Source: a virus
Virus record (IMG/VR): IMGVR_UViG_3300050116_000025
Span: 1-34,136 of that record
DNA: 34,136 bases
Strand: one strand, 5' to 3'
Made by a program: the position numbers and the translations under genes. Under the pieces are notes generated by a model that saw nothing but the letters and a program-made list of their open reading frames with translations, did no database searches and was not told the DNA's origin. How positions within the stretch are numbered: position 1 is the stretch's first letter; each line of letters starts with the position of its first letter. This document shows positions 17,682 to 24,494 of this stretch, piece by piece.

Positions 17682-18386
17682 ATGCAAGAGCAGCGCACTG
17701 TACGACCGGACCCGGACCCTACCTCCGCCACCACCGCGGCGCTGCAGCGGGAGATCAGTGCGCTGAAGGATGGGACGAACACCCAGATGAATGGGCTGGA
17801 AAAAGTGCTGACGTCGCGCATCGAGGGCATCGAGAAATCGATAGAGGTAGCGCACGCGGACGCGGTGCGTATCCCGACGATGCTCCAGGACGGGATCGCG
17901 AACCTCAAGGCCCTGATCTGGGGCAGGCTTGATACCGTGAAGGCGGAGTGTGACGGGACTAATAGCGCGAACGTCGAGAAGTTCAATGGCATCCAGACGC
18001 AGTTCGCTGAGCGCGACACTCGGGTCGAACTGGCAGCGAAGGAGGCGAAGGAGGCGCTGGGCGCTGCGCTCACTGGTCAGAAAGAAGCTGTGACGGAACA
18101 GAACAAAGCCAACAATCTGTCAATCGCGAAAAGCGAGGCGGCGACATTGAAGCAGATCGACGGGCTGATCAGCAGCATTGCCACGCTCAACACGACGCTA
18201 AGCGAGAAGATCGACGACGTTAAGCAACGGTTGACGGTCATCGAGGGCCGCGCCACCGGTCAGCTGGAGTCGCGCGTCGAGGTGCGCGAGAACAGCAACG
18301 ACGTGCAGAATCGATGGGGGCTCATCGTCGCGATAGTGGTTGGCGCAGCCAGCATCGCGTACTACGCCGGACACATGACGCACTGA
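17682..18386 (+). CDS. Long coiled-coil protein with C-terminal membrane anchor
   Basis: 234 residues from ATG 17682, which has GAGAAG at proper distance; an in-frame ATG at 17664 lacks a ribosome site but would give a stop overlap. Almost the whole protein is predicted coiled coil (AALQREISALKDGTNTQMNG, TLNTTLSEKIDDVKQRLTVI) and residues 208-226 are a hydrophobic segment (GLIVAIVVGAASIAYYAG). Architecture matches the 17114 gene on a larger scale. Tail-anchored coiled-coil proteins are common beside phage lysis genes, but their role is unknown. It could organise holin foci or bind the membrane during exclusion. No enzymatic motif is visible. Confidence 0.65.
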   Translation: MQEQRTVRPDPDPTSATTAALQREISALKDGTNTQMNGLEKVLTSRIEGIEKSIEVAHADAVRIPTMLQDGIANLKALIWGRLDTVKAECDGTNSANVEKFNGIQTQFAERDTRVELAAKEAKEALGAALTGQKEAVTEQNKANNLSIAKSEAATLKQIDGLISSIATLNTTLSEKIDDVKQRLTVIEGRATGQLESRVEVRENSNDVQNRWGLIVAIVVGAASIAYYAGHMTH

Positions 18387-18388
18387 AA

Positions 18389-18862
18389 ATGAAGCTCTTC
18401 CTCAACCGCGACCCGGGCCCACAGCCGCAGCGCACGTACGGGCGGCTGCTGCCCGGGGGCAACCTCGTGCTGCAGACGCTGGAGCGCCCGTGGGTGCCGG
18501 CGCCGGACGGCTCGCCTGGCGGGCACCCGGACACCTCCTGCGTGCCGCTGGGCACGTACGCGCTGGCGCGGCACAACACGCCCGACCACCCTTACACCTG
18601 GGCGCTGGTGAACCCGGCGCTGGGCATCTACCACGAGCCGGGCGACATCCCGGCGGGCGTCCCCGCCCGCTTCGGCTGCCTGCTGCACCCGGACAATATC
18701 GTCGAGACGCTGGCGGGCTGCGTGGGCGTGGGGCTCACGCGCTCGACGCTCAACGGCGAGCCCGACATCGCCGACTCGCGCGCGGCGTTCGCGGACCTTA
18801 AGGCCGCGGTGCCGTGGACCGACGGCCACACCCTGGTCATCACGCAGGGACCGGGCCCTTGA
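18389..18862 (+). CDS. DUF5675-like protein (possible murein-active protein)
   Basis: 157 residues from ATG 18389, 2 nt after the upstream stop; in-frame sequence further upstream is a shadow. The pattern TLERPWVPAPDGSPGG, then DTSCVPLGTYALARHN, then NPALGIYHEP and a final TLVITQGPGP fits the DUF5675 family. In that family a conserved Ser-Cys-[IV]-Pro-x-G-x-Y block and a following His-rich segment form a pocket reminiscent of L,D-transpeptidase-like folds. DUF5675 proteins occur beside lysis genes in many phages, where an endolysin would be expected. The biochemical activity is unproven. No other clear lysozyme or amidase was found in the window, so this is one endolysin candidate. Confidence 0.7.
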   Translation: MKLFLNRDPGPQPQRTYGRLLPGGNLVLQTLERPWVPAPDGSPGGHPDTSCVPLGTYALARHNTPDHPYTWALVNPALGIYHEPGDIPAGVPARFGCLLHPDNIVETLAGCVGVGLTRSTLNGEPDIADSRAAFADLKAAVPWTDGHTLVITQGPGP

Positions 18863-18863
18863 C

Positions 18864-19304
18864 GTGGACTACCTCCTGGGCCTGCTGCGTGCGCTGGTGC
18901 CGCCCCACGCCGGGGACCCGAAGCTCGACTACCGCTGGCGGCTCAACGTCGCCGCGGTGTGCGTGGCGGCGATCGTCTACATGGGGGTGAGCGCTGCGCT
19001 GTACGTCGGCAAGGTGCCGTTCCTCCCCGGGCTGGCGCGCACGGACCACCTGGCGGCCATCACCGCGCAGCTGCAGGCGGACGAGCACGAGCTGGCGCGC
19101 AACGGGGAGGACGACCGGCGGCAGCGGCTGGAGTACCTCGCCACCACGCTCGACAACCTGCGCGCGCTGCAGTGCGCGGTGAAGGGGGCGAAGGTGGCGC
19201 AGCTGAAGCAGGCGTACTGGGTGCGCATCGACGAGCTGATGCGCAAATACGACAAGCTGTCGAAGGTCGCGTTCGACCTGCCAGCGTGCAGCGACGTGCA
19301 GTGA
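18864..19304 (+). CDS. Single-pass membrane coiled-coil protein, i-spanin candidate
   Basis: 146 residues from GTG 18864, 1 nt after the DUF5675 stop. A short cytoplasmic N-terminus is followed by a membrane segment at residues 30-52 (LNVAAVCVAAIVYMGVSAAL) and then a charged helical region with heptads (LQADEHELARNGEDDRRQRL, AQLKQAYWVRIDELMRKYDK). Two cysteines lie in the C-terminal half. This N-in membrane anchor plus coiled coil of about 90 residues is the plan of inner-membrane spanins such as Rz. The small lipoprotein at 21585 could be the outer-membrane partner, though the genes are 2.3 kb apart. Inference from architecture only. Confidence 0.6.
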   Translation: MDYLLGLLRALVPPHAGDPKLDYRWRLNVAAVCVAAIVYMGVSAALYVGKVPFLPGLARTDHLAAITAQLQADEHELARNGEDDRRQRLEYLATTLDNLRALQCAVKGAKVAQLKQAYWVRIDELMRKYDKLSKVAFDLPACSDVQ

Positions 19305-19561
19305 ATAGGACTGAAGCTCTGGCGCTCGGGCGGCAGAAGTTTACGCACCGCCGCACGGGGGCGTTCGTCAGGCGCCAGGCACGCGAGTGGCTGGAGAAGT
19401 GCGGGGGGCTGAAGGGCGCGCAGCTGGAGCGCTGGCACGCGCGCCTCGAGGCGCGGCAGGCTGCGCGCGGCGCGGAGCCGAAACCGGTGCCGGAGCACAT
19501 TGCTGAATTTCGCCGCCTGCTTGAGAAGCGCAACACACTGACCAATAGGAGCAAGCCATGA
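19301..19561 (+). CDS. Small basic protein of unknown function
   Basis: 86 residues from GTG 19301 in a GTGA overlap with the upstream stop; the longer open frame upstream is a shadow. Highly basic and helical (ALGRQKFTHRRTGAFVRRQA, RWHARLEARQAARGAEPKPV), with one cysteine (EKCGGLKG). No membrane segment or recognised motif. Coupling to the preceding membrane protein and to the holin-like gene downstream (4-nt overlap) suggests co-translation with lysis genes. Confidence 0.5.
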   Translation: MNRTEALALGRQKFTHRRTGAFVRRQAREWLEKCGGLKGAQLERWHARLEARQAARGAEPKPVPEHIAEFRRLLEKRNTLTNRSKP

Positions 19562-19761
19562 ACTCGCCGAACCCCCTGCCACCCCCGGGCTGGGCGCCCA
19601 CCAACTCCACCTACGCTAGTGTCGTGGGCGGCGCCGCGGCTGTGTTCATCTCGCTGACGCTGGCGAGCTTCGGGCACGTGATGGGTGACGCCTGGACGGC
19701 AGCGCTCACCACGCTGCTCTCCGCCGGCGCTGGATTTTTATTCAGCGGCGGCAGAAAGTGA
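19558..19761 (+). CDS. Small two-segment membrane protein, holin candidate
   Basis: 67 residues, ATG in an ATGA overlap, with AGGAGC upstream. Two hydrophobic stretches at residues 21-42 (SVVGGAAAVFISLTLASFGH) and 46-63 (WTAALTTLLSAGAGFLFSGG) flank a short loop, and the chain ends in RK. Size and topology match class II-type holins, which open the inner membrane at lysis time. It is one of several small membrane proteins in this block, so the assignment among them is uncertain. Confidence 0.6.
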   Translation: MNSPNPLPPPGWAPTNSTYASVVGGAAAVFISLTLASFGHVMGDAWTAALTTLLSAGAGFLFSGGRK

Positions 19762-19838
19762 GGCTATTGCGCCGCTGGCGCGACTGGCTCTTTCGCGAAC
19801 CCGTAGGTTTTGATTTCACCACCAAGGAGACTCCTGTC

Positions 19839-20267
19839 ATGGCCCTTATTCCCACCCCTGTTATTCCGTCCATCGACCCCCTGCAGGCGCTCGCCTCCGG
19901 CCTCATCCAGTACATCACCGCCAAGGACATACTCGGCCAGTCCGGCGTCCCCGCGCAGCTCGCGCGCGCGAAGGCGATCGCGGGCTTCACGGAGGCACTG
20001 GAAGAGATCAACACCGGCTCGGCTTCCGGCGTCGCAGACCTGCAGACCGCGCTCGCGAACCTGGTCGCCACGATCAAGGACCCGGCCGCGCAGATCATCG
20101 TGAACGAGTTGCTGGCCACGTTCGCCGCGCAGTTGTCGGCGGTGGAGGGCACGCTCATCGGCAAGCTCGAGGGCGCCACCGGCGGCCTCATCCTGTCGCA
20201 GATCGACGCCGTGGCCACCTACTACGTGCAGCAGCTGAGTGCCGCGCCGGCAGCCGCCAGGAAGTAA
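19839..20267 (+). CDS. Ala-rich helical protein of unknown function
   Basis: 142 residues from ATG 19839, chosen because AAGGAG lies at good distance. An in-frame GTG at 19758 overlapping the holin-like stop would add 27 basic residues but has no ribosome site. The chain starts MALIPTPVIPSIDPLQALAS and is mostly helical (AKAIAGFTEALEEINTG, IIVNELLATFAAQLSAVEG). No cysteine, membrane segment or known motif was seen. It may be a virion or lysis accessory protein. Confidence 0.6.
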   Translation: MALIPTPVIPSIDPLQALASGLIQYITAKDILGQSGVPAQLARAKAIAGFTEALEEINTGSASGVADLQTALANLVATIKDPAAQIIVNELLATFAAQLSAVEGTLIGKLEGATGGLILSQIDAVATYYVQQLSAAPAAARK

Positions 20268-20274
20268 GCGTTCC

Positions 20275-20592
20275 GTGTCAAAAGCCCAACTCAACCGCAT
20301 CGAGCAGAAGCTCGACCTCATCATCGGGAGCCTTAACGCCATGTCCACGAACATCAACGCAGCCCTGCTCGAGCTGACGGCCGACGTCACCGCGGAGACC
20401 ACCGTCGACCAGTCCGTCATCACCTTCGTCAACGGCATCCCCGCGCTGATCGCCGCCGCCGTCGCGCAAGCTACCGCCGCGGGGGCAACCCCGGCGCAGC
20501 TCGCGGCCTTCGACGCGCTCAGCGCCACGATGACCGCGAACGCCTCCTCGGTGGCGGCGGCCGTAGCGGCGAACACACCGGCCGCGCCGTAA
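20275..20592 (+). CDS. Small coiled-coil Ala-rich protein
   Basis: 105 residues from GTG 20275, 7 nt after the preceding stop; further upstream the frame is a shadow. The N-terminal helix (QLNRIEQKLDLIIGSLNAMS) and the block LTADVTAETTVDQSVITFVN are followed by Ala-rich sequence ending VAAAVAANTPAAP. This pattern is frequent among small phage proteins encoded near tail or lysis genes, usually unannotated. It probably forms a short helical bundle. Function unknown. Confidence 0.6.
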   Translation: MSKAQLNRIEQKLDLIIGSLNAMSTNINAALLELTADVTAETTVDQSVITFVNGIPALIAAAVAQATAAGATPAQLAAFDALSATMTANASSVAAAVAANTPAAP

Positions 20593-20604
20593 GGAGAAAC
20601 TTCG

Positions 20605-21042
20605 ATGAGTACTTTTAGAAAACTGCGCGCAGCCGCGCTGCTCGCGTTCTGCGTGTTCACCCTGCCGCCCGCGATCCACGCGGCGCTGCCGGACACGGTG
20701 ACGGCCGCCACCTCGTGCATCGTGGGCACGGCTGGTGCCACGCCCACCATCACGCTGACGTTCACCCCGCCGACGCTGAACACGGACGGCACGGCGATCA
20801 CGCTGGCCCTGACCTACAGCGTGTTCCAGGGCACGAGTTCCGGGGGCGAAGTGCAGGTGGCGACGGGGCTCACCACCTCGCCCGTCGTGGTCAACACGGG
20901 GCTTGTGGCCGGCACCAGCTACTACGTGTACATCAAGGCGGTTGACTCAAATGGAGCCAGCGGGCCGAGCGTGGAGGTGTGCAAGACAATCCCCGCGGCG
21001 CCTGCGATCCCGAACCCGCCGACAGCTCTGACCGCCAGCTAG
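20605..21042 (+). CDS. Exported fibronectin III-like protein
   Basis: 145 residues, ATG with a strong AAGGAGAA site. Residues 1-27 form a Sec signal peptide (basic MSTFRKLR, hydrophobic AAALLAFCVFTLPPA, then IHA before the mature chain). The mature part is one beta-sandwich of fibronectin III type: TITLTFTPPTLNTDGTAITL, then a tyrosine-containing TSYYVYIKAVDSNGASGPSV. Two cysteines (ATSCIVG and VEVCKTI) may pair after export. It is the third protein of this phage with an N-terminal Sec-like signal. It could modify the envelope of the infected cell or bind exported virion parts; unknown. Confidence 0.68.
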   Translation: MSTFRKLRAAALLAFCVFTLPPAIHAALPDTVTAATSCIVGTAGATPTITLTFTPPTLNTDGTAITLALTYSVFQGTSSGGEVQVATGLTTSPVVVNTGLVAGTSYYVYIKAVDSNGASGPSVEVCKTIPAAPAIPNPPTALTAS

Positions 21043-21052
21043 GAGAATCATC

Positions 21053-21223
21053 ATGGGCCTAATCCTACTCATCCTCGTGGTCCTGTTCCTGTGCGGTGGC
21101 ATCGGCGGTCGCTTCTACGGCGACGGCAGCTCGTACGGCTACGGGTACGGTCACGCGCCGATCGGCATCGGGGCGATCATCCTTATCGTGGTCGTTCTGC
21201 TCCTCCTTAGTGGCAGACTCTGA
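21053..21223 (+). CDS. DUF3309-like small membrane protein
   Basis: 56 residues, ATG with AGGAG ahead. A hydrophobic stretch at residues 2-16 (GLILLILVVLFLCGG), a central Gly/Tyr-rich loop (GDGSSYGYGYGHAPIG) and a second hydrophobic stretch (AIILIVVVLLLLSG) ending RL. This is the DUF3309 plan, found as tiny membrane proteins in many proteobacteria and their phages. Function unknown; a lysis or membrane role is possible from the neighbours. Confidence 0.7.
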   Translation: MGLILLILVVLFLCGGIGGRFYGDGSSYGYGYGHAPIGIGAIILIVVVLLLLSGRL

Positions 21224-21224
21224 G

Positions 21225-21398
21225 ATGGCGCGCAAACCAGGTCGGCCATTAACTGTGCGTCCTGCTGAGCCGTGCGTCTGTGAGCACGGCAAGCGTGACC
21301 ACGAAGGCCAGACTGGCGCCTGCACCCTCTGTGACTGCAGGGAGTACATCGCGCCGGATGATTCACCGAACGAGCCGCAACGCGGCGATGAGGAGTGA
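21225..21398 (+). CDS. Small zinc-ribbon-like protein
   Basis: 57 residues from ATG 21225, 1 nt after the previous stop; the longer open frame upstream is a shadow. Metal-ligand pattern: Cys17, Cys19, His21, His26, Cys33, Cys36 and Cys38 within CVCEHGKRDHEG and CTLCDCREY. Such C-x-C-x-H ... C-x2-C-x-C knuckles are frequent in small phage proteins and probably bind one zinc. The ends are basic (MARKPGRP) and acidic (EPQRGDEE). Role unknown, possibly nucleic acid or protein binding. Confidence 0.65.
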   Translation: MARKPGRPLTVRPAEPCVCEHGKRDHEGQTGACTLCDCREYIAPDDSPNEPQRGDEE

Positions 21399-21401
21399 CC
21401 C

Positions 21402-21572
21402 GTGAAGAAATCCACTGTGCGCCGCGGTAAGCCAAAGCGCCACATTCAGCGAGCGGAACCAGTGCGCGAGCCACCACCTCCGCCGCCGCTGGAGATCATC
21501 CCGGACCCGGAGGTGCGGGCGAAGGTGGCGACGTGGTGGGAGAACGTGAAGAGTGCCCTTGGTTTTGAGTAA
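21402..21572 (+). CDS. Small basic Pro-rich protein
   Basis: 56 residues from GTG 21402, with GAGGAG 6-11 bases upstream. A basic N-terminus (KKSTVRRGKPKRHIQRAEP), a run of six prolines, and a short acidic helix ending WWENVKSALGFE. No known motif. The good ribosome site and the tight spacing to neighbours support it. Function unknown. Confidence 0.55.
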   Translation: MKKSTVRRGKPKRHIQRAEPVREPPPPPPLEIIPDPEVRAKVATWWENVKSALGFE

Positions 21573-21584
21573 AAGGAGAGTCCC

Positions 21585-21716
21585 ATGTTGAAGAAACTGT
21601 CACCGCTGGCGGTGTTGGCGGCGCTCGCCGCGCTGCTGGCCGGGTGCCCGATCCTGCCGCACCACGACGGCAACCACGGGGATCACGGCGACCACCAGGA
21701 CCACGGAGGGCACTAG
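21585..21716 (+). CDS. Small His-rich lipoprotein, o-spanin candidate
   Basis: 43 residues, ATG with AAGGAGAG ahead. A lipoprotein signal: MLKKLSPLAVLAALAALLAG followed by Cys21, so the mature protein would be about 23 residues anchored by lipid. The mature part is very rich in histidine, aspartate and glycine (HHDGNHGDHGDHQDHGGH), a likely metal-binding tail. Tiny lipoproteins near phage lysis genes are often outer-membrane spanins such as Rz1, but those are Pro-rich rather than His-rich. It is entirely contained between two clear genes and is missed by simple length cut-offs. Confidence 0.65.
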   Translation: MLKKLSPLAVLAALAALLAGCPILPHHDGNHGDHGDHQDHGGH

Positions 21717-21718
21717 CC

Positions 21719-21910
21719 GTGCACAACAACGTCAACTTCAGTCTCAGCTTCACGTCCGTCAGCTGGATCATCGCGCTGGTGTGCTTCGCCATCGCGGGGC
21801 TGCAGCTGGTGGTGCCCAGGCCGCCGAGCAGGGCGTGGAACTGGACCTCGTGGGGGTTCTTCTTCGTGCTGCTGCCGTTCGTGTTCGGCGGCGGGAGGGC
21901 AGCGCCATGA
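21719..21910 (+). CDS. Small membrane protein, second holin candidate
   Basis: 63 residues from GTG 21719, 2 nt after the lipoprotein stop. Hydrophobic segments at residues 12-32 (TSVSWIIALVCFAIAGLQLV) and 41-57 (WNWTSWGFFFVLLPFVFGGG) separated by a basic loop (PRPPSRA). Two-segment topology fits a holin or pinholin-like protein. It overlaps the peptidase-like gene by 4 nt, giving a holin-then-lysin order that supports this gene being the partner of the downstream enzyme. Confidence 0.58.
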   Translation: MHNNVNFSLSFTSVSWIIALVCFAIAGLQLVVPRPPSRAWNWTSWGFFFVLLPFVFGGGRAAP

Positions 21911-22695
21911 AACTGGGGCGCAGACCCGCTCGACACACGCGATGCACGATGCGCAGCGCGATCGCGATGGACCGCGCGCTCGCGGGGCTCGGCACCCCGC
22001 CCGCGGTCAGCGACGACTACGTGACGCCGCTGATAACCGCCATTAAGGCGCTTACCCCGCCCATGGGCGATCTCGGCATGTTCTTGAACGATTCGTTGGG
22101 GGATTGCGTTTGCGCCGACTCCTGCCACCAGATCATGCTGCATTCTGCAAACGGCTCCGGCCTCGTCGTGCCGACCGATGCGGACTGCCTGGCGCTGTAT
22201 GAAGCGGTGGGCGGATACGTCCCGGGCAACCCCTCAACCGATCAGGGGTGCGACGAGGTCTCGATGTGCGAGTACCTCATGGCCACTGGGTTGTGCGGGG
22301 AGAAGATCGCGGGCAGCGGCAGCATCGATCCCGCGAACCTCACCAACCTGCGCTGGGGCGTGCAGATCTTCGGCACCGTGCGCCTGGGGATCGTGGTCGG
22401 GCAGGACTTCATCCAGCAGTTTACCGCCGGGCAGCCGTGGGTCGCGCCAACCACCGACCCAAACGCTGGCGGGCACGACGTGCCGGTGGTCAAGTACGAC
22501 GCGGACTACGCGTACGTGATCACCTGGGGCGGCCTGCAGGCGGTCTCCTGGTCGCTCATGGCCAACACCGCGTTCCTCGACGAAGTGCACGCCGAGGTGT
22601 GGCCGGACTTCATCGCCTCGACCGGCAGCGCGCCCAACGGCTTCAACCTCGCGCAGCTGCTGGCAGACCTGCCGGCGGTGGAGCAGGCGGCGTAG
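21907..22695 (+). CDS. Papain/C39-like cysteine peptidase
   Basis: 262 residues from ATG 21907 in an ATGA overlap; sequence upstream in frame is a shadow. The block NDSLGDCVCADSCHQIM places a likely nucleophile at Cys67 at the start of a helix. GGHDVPVV supplies His190, followed by YVITWGG (a Trp/Gly turn typical of these folds) and a C-terminal FLDEVHAEVWPDFI. Family knowledge: papain-fold peptidases of phages and bacteria share the G-D-C-x-C-A, G-G-H-x-V and T-W-G blocks. It could cleave peptidoglycan peptides (lysin), process virion proteins or act on host proteins. Placement after a holin-like gene favours lysis. No signal peptide. Confidence 0.68.
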   Translation: MKLGRRPARHTRCTMRSAIAMDRALAGLGTPPAVSDDYVTPLITAIKALTPPMGDLGMFLNDSLGDCVCADSCHQIMLHSANGSGLVVPTDADCLALYEAVGGYVPGNPSTDQGCDEVSMCEYLMATGLCGEKIAGSGSIDPANLTNLRWGVQIFGTVRLGIVVGQDFIQQFTAGQPWVAPTTDPNAGGHDVPVVKYDADYAYVITWGGLQAVSWSLMANTAFLDEVHAEVWPDFIASTGSAPNGFNLAQLLADLPAVEQAA

Positions 22696-22988
22696 TGCAA
22701 GGCAAGCGCGTCGAGCTGGTGGCGCAGCAGGGAGGCTTCCAGAGCCTGAAGCCGGGCGAGTACGGCCGGTGGACCGACGGCACGTGGTACGGGTGCACGC
22801 CGGACGGGGACGGTTGCTGGCTGCGCTCGCACCAGATCACCGAGCACGCGGACGGCACCATCACCGTGTCGCCGTCGATCGAGGTGAGCGTCCTCGAGGG
22901 GCCGCCGCCCGCAACCCCGCCCGATACGCGCCCTAAGAAAATACTGTGGCACGGGCACCTCGCGAAGGGCGTGTGGACGGAGTGCTGA
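22695..22988 (+). CDS. Small conserved phage protein (first of a related pair)
   Basis: 97 residues from GTG 22695, sharing its G with the upstream TAG; a longer frame upstream is a shadow. Segments WYGCTPDGDGCWLRSHQITE, HADGTITVSPSI and the ending WHGHLAKGVW are also present in altered form in the next gene. Small beta-rich proteins with E-H-x-D-G-T-I-T-V-x-P-S-I and W-H-G-x-L-x-x-G-x-W recur in phages; function is not known. The paired blocks could form a compact beta domain binding a ligand. Confidence 0.6.
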   Translation: MQGKRVELVAQQGGFQSLKPGEYGRWTDGTWYGCTPDGDGCWLRSHQITEHADGTITVSPSIEVSVLEGPPPATPPDTRPKKILWHGHLAKGVWTEC

Positions 22989-22989
22989 T

Positions 22990-23340
22990 GTGAAAGGGCG
23001 TCGCCTTCCGGTTGACCCTGCTTACAACGCACGGTATGTTAGCGAGGCGAACGGCTCAATTCCGTTCATGGGCATTGAGAAGCCGGGCGATTACTGCGGG
23101 CCGGTGAAGGGATGGACTGGTGACTTCCCTGCGGTCTTTTTCCTCAAGCCAAATGCCTTCGACCCAGGCGCGCCGCCCGTTGCAAGGGACATACACCATG
23201 TCGTGTCGCCGCCGCACACCTTCATCGAGGAGCCAGACGGCACCCTTACGATCACAGCCTCAATAGGCGATACGCGCGGTGCGGGCACGATTAGCGACGG
23301 CTGGCACGGCTGGCTCACGAAAGGTGAGTGGCATCTGTGA
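22990..23340 (+). CDS. Small conserved phage protein (second of a related pair)
   Basis: 116 residues from GTG 22990, 1 nt after its relative. It shares with the preceding gene the blocks EEPDGTLTITASI and GWHGWLTKGEW at the C-terminus, on an N-terminal part of different sequence (GDFPAVFFLKPNAFDPG). The pair probably arose by tandem duplication followed by divergence. It overlaps the lipase by 4 nt. Function unknown. Confidence 0.6.
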   Translation: MKGRRLPVDPAYNARYVSEANGSIPFMGIEKPGDYCGPVKGWTGDFPAVFFLKPNAFDPGAPPVARDIHHVVSPPHTFIEEPDGTLTITASIGDTRGAGTISDGWHGWLTKGEWHL

Positions 23341-24134
23341 CCGCGCAGCAGGAGGACGCCCGCCTCGCGTTGCTGGCTGCGTTCTCCGAGAACGCGTACT
23401 CGAAAGCCCCGCAGGTGCAGCGGCCGCCGGTCGAGGCCGGCCTCGCCGCGCTCGGCTGGGACCTGCGCGGGTACCTCACCGCGGTCGACGACGTGCGCGA
23501 CATCTTCGCGCGGCGCCTGTACTACGGCATCGTGGCCGAGTCGATCGCCGCCCCGGGCACGGCTGTGGTCGTGGTGCGGGGGACGGAGAACTTCGTCGAG
23601 TGGATCATCGACGCTGAGTTCTTCCTGCAGCCTCACCCCTCCGGCGGCCACGTGGAGGACGGGTTCTACGGCGTCTACAGGAGCATCCGGTTCCTGCCGC
23701 CCGCAGCGGACGCCCCGAGCCAGGCGTTGTGGATCGCGGACGCGCTGGGGACTGCTACCGCGGTCACCGTGGTCGGGCACAGCCTTGGGGCGGCCATCGC
23801 CACGTACCTGGCGCTGACGGTCGCCGCCGCGCTCCCCCAGGCGCACGTCGCGCTGCGCGCCGTCGCCTCGCCCCGCCCTGGGGACACCGCCTTCGCGCGG
23901 ATGCTCCTCGCCGCGGTCCCCGATTCCGTCGCCTACGACTATGAGCCGGACCTCGTGCCGCAGCTTCCCGCGGAACTGCTCGGCTACGCCTCGCTCCCTA
24001 GCCTGGTGACGCTGCCCAAGGACGCGGCGATCCCGGACAACCCCCTCAGCAACCACCACGCCCTCACCTACGCCCGCCTGCTCGACCCGACGGTCGCTAA
24101 GGTTGCGGGATGGAACCTACCTAGGACCGTTTAG
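23337..24134 (+). CDS. Class 3 lipase-like serine hydrolase
   Basis: 265 residues from GTG 23337 in a GTGA overlap, with AAGGTGAG upstream; a GTG at 23328 is the alternative. Alpha/beta hydrolase of the Lipase_3 type: VVVVRGTENFVEWIIDAEFF near residues 80-100 (oxyanion-side strand), nucleophile elbow VVGHSLGAAIATYLAL with Ser149, AVASPRPGDTAFA, YEPDLVPQLP with Asp205, and SNHHALTY with His240/241. All triad positions are present. No signal peptide, so it would act in the cytoplasm, from the virion, or after holin action. Class 3 lipases hydrolyse acylglycerols; a phage role could be membrane lipid cleavage at lysis or entry. It is the last gene of the + strand unit. Confidence 0.83.
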   Translation: MTAQQEDARLALLAAFSENAYSKAPQVQRPPVEAGLAALGWDLRGYLTAVDDVRDIFARRLYYGIVAESIAAPGTAVVVVRGTENFVEWIIDAEFFLQPHPSGGHVEDGFYGVYRSIRFLPPAADAPSQALWIADALGTATAVTVVGHSLGAAIATYLALTVAAALPQAHVALRAVASPRPGDTAFARMLLAAVPDSVAYDYEPDLVPQLPAELLGYASLPSLVTLPKDAAIPDNPLSNHHALTYARLLDPTVAKVAGWNLPRTV

Positions 24135-24220
24135 GCTCGATCGACCCCCACCCCCCGTCTCCTTCCTGCGCTTTGGCGCAATCGACCCGTACCGCACGCC
24201 TGCTTTCGCCTAGCAAGCAC

Positions 24221-24270
24221 AAAAAAGGGTCCTTCAGGGTCGTAATTTTCGACCTCGAGGACCCTTTTGA
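24221..24270. terminator. Bidirectional hairpin terminator between converging units
   Basis: Perfect 11-bp inverted repeat AAAAGGGTCCT (24223-24233) and AGGACCCTTTT (24258-24268). A further inner stem (GGTCG 24238-24242 with CGACC 24250-24254) closes a loop TAATTTT. On the - strand the hairpin is followed by six T, on the + strand by four T, so both directions could stop here. It lies between the lipase end and the last - strand gene. Confidence 0.8.
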
Positions 24271-24302
24271 GTGCCAAGTTATGCTGCAGTGCAGAATTAC
24301 TT

Positions 24303-24491
24303 CTATCGATGCAACTCGCCCCTCTTCGGTGGTAGCCTCTCTGCGAGACGCACTGTGTGCCCAGTCTTCTGCAACTCCCGACTGCGACGCTTGGCAGCGT
24401 TGATGCTGCTGAGGGTCTCTGGCTCGGCCACCTGAGTTCCGCCCTCCGCAATCTCCACCAGGTGTCTCCTAACTCTAAGATACTTGCTCAT
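24303..24491 (-). CDS. Small basic phage protein
   Basis: 62 residues, ATG at 24491 with GGGGA upstream, just after the stop of the preceding gene. The sequence MSKYLRVRRHLVEIAEGG continues to SSINAAKRRSRELQKTGHTV, a basic helix. No motif was recognised. It is the last gene before the terminator. Two larger overlapping frames on the opposite strand look like noise, whereas this frame has good composition and a start. Confidence 0.6.
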   Translation of the reverse strand: MSKYLRVRRHLVEIAEGGTQVAEPETLSSINAAKRRSRELQKTGHTVRLAERLPPKRGELHR

Positions 24492-24494
24492 TGC

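Noticed and set aside
19758-19838. GTG 19758 as start of the 19839 gene
   Set aside because: It lacks a ribosome site, whereas ATG 19839 follows AAGGAG; the upstream stretch could at most be a leader peptide.
19764-20801. 345-codon - strand open frame in the lysis block
   Set aside because: Its sequence is an antisense reading of three + strand genes with good ribosome sites and proper proteins.
24131-24451. 106-codon - strand frame running through the terminator
   Set aside because: It spans the hairpin and its start lies within the well-supported 62-residue gene in another frame.
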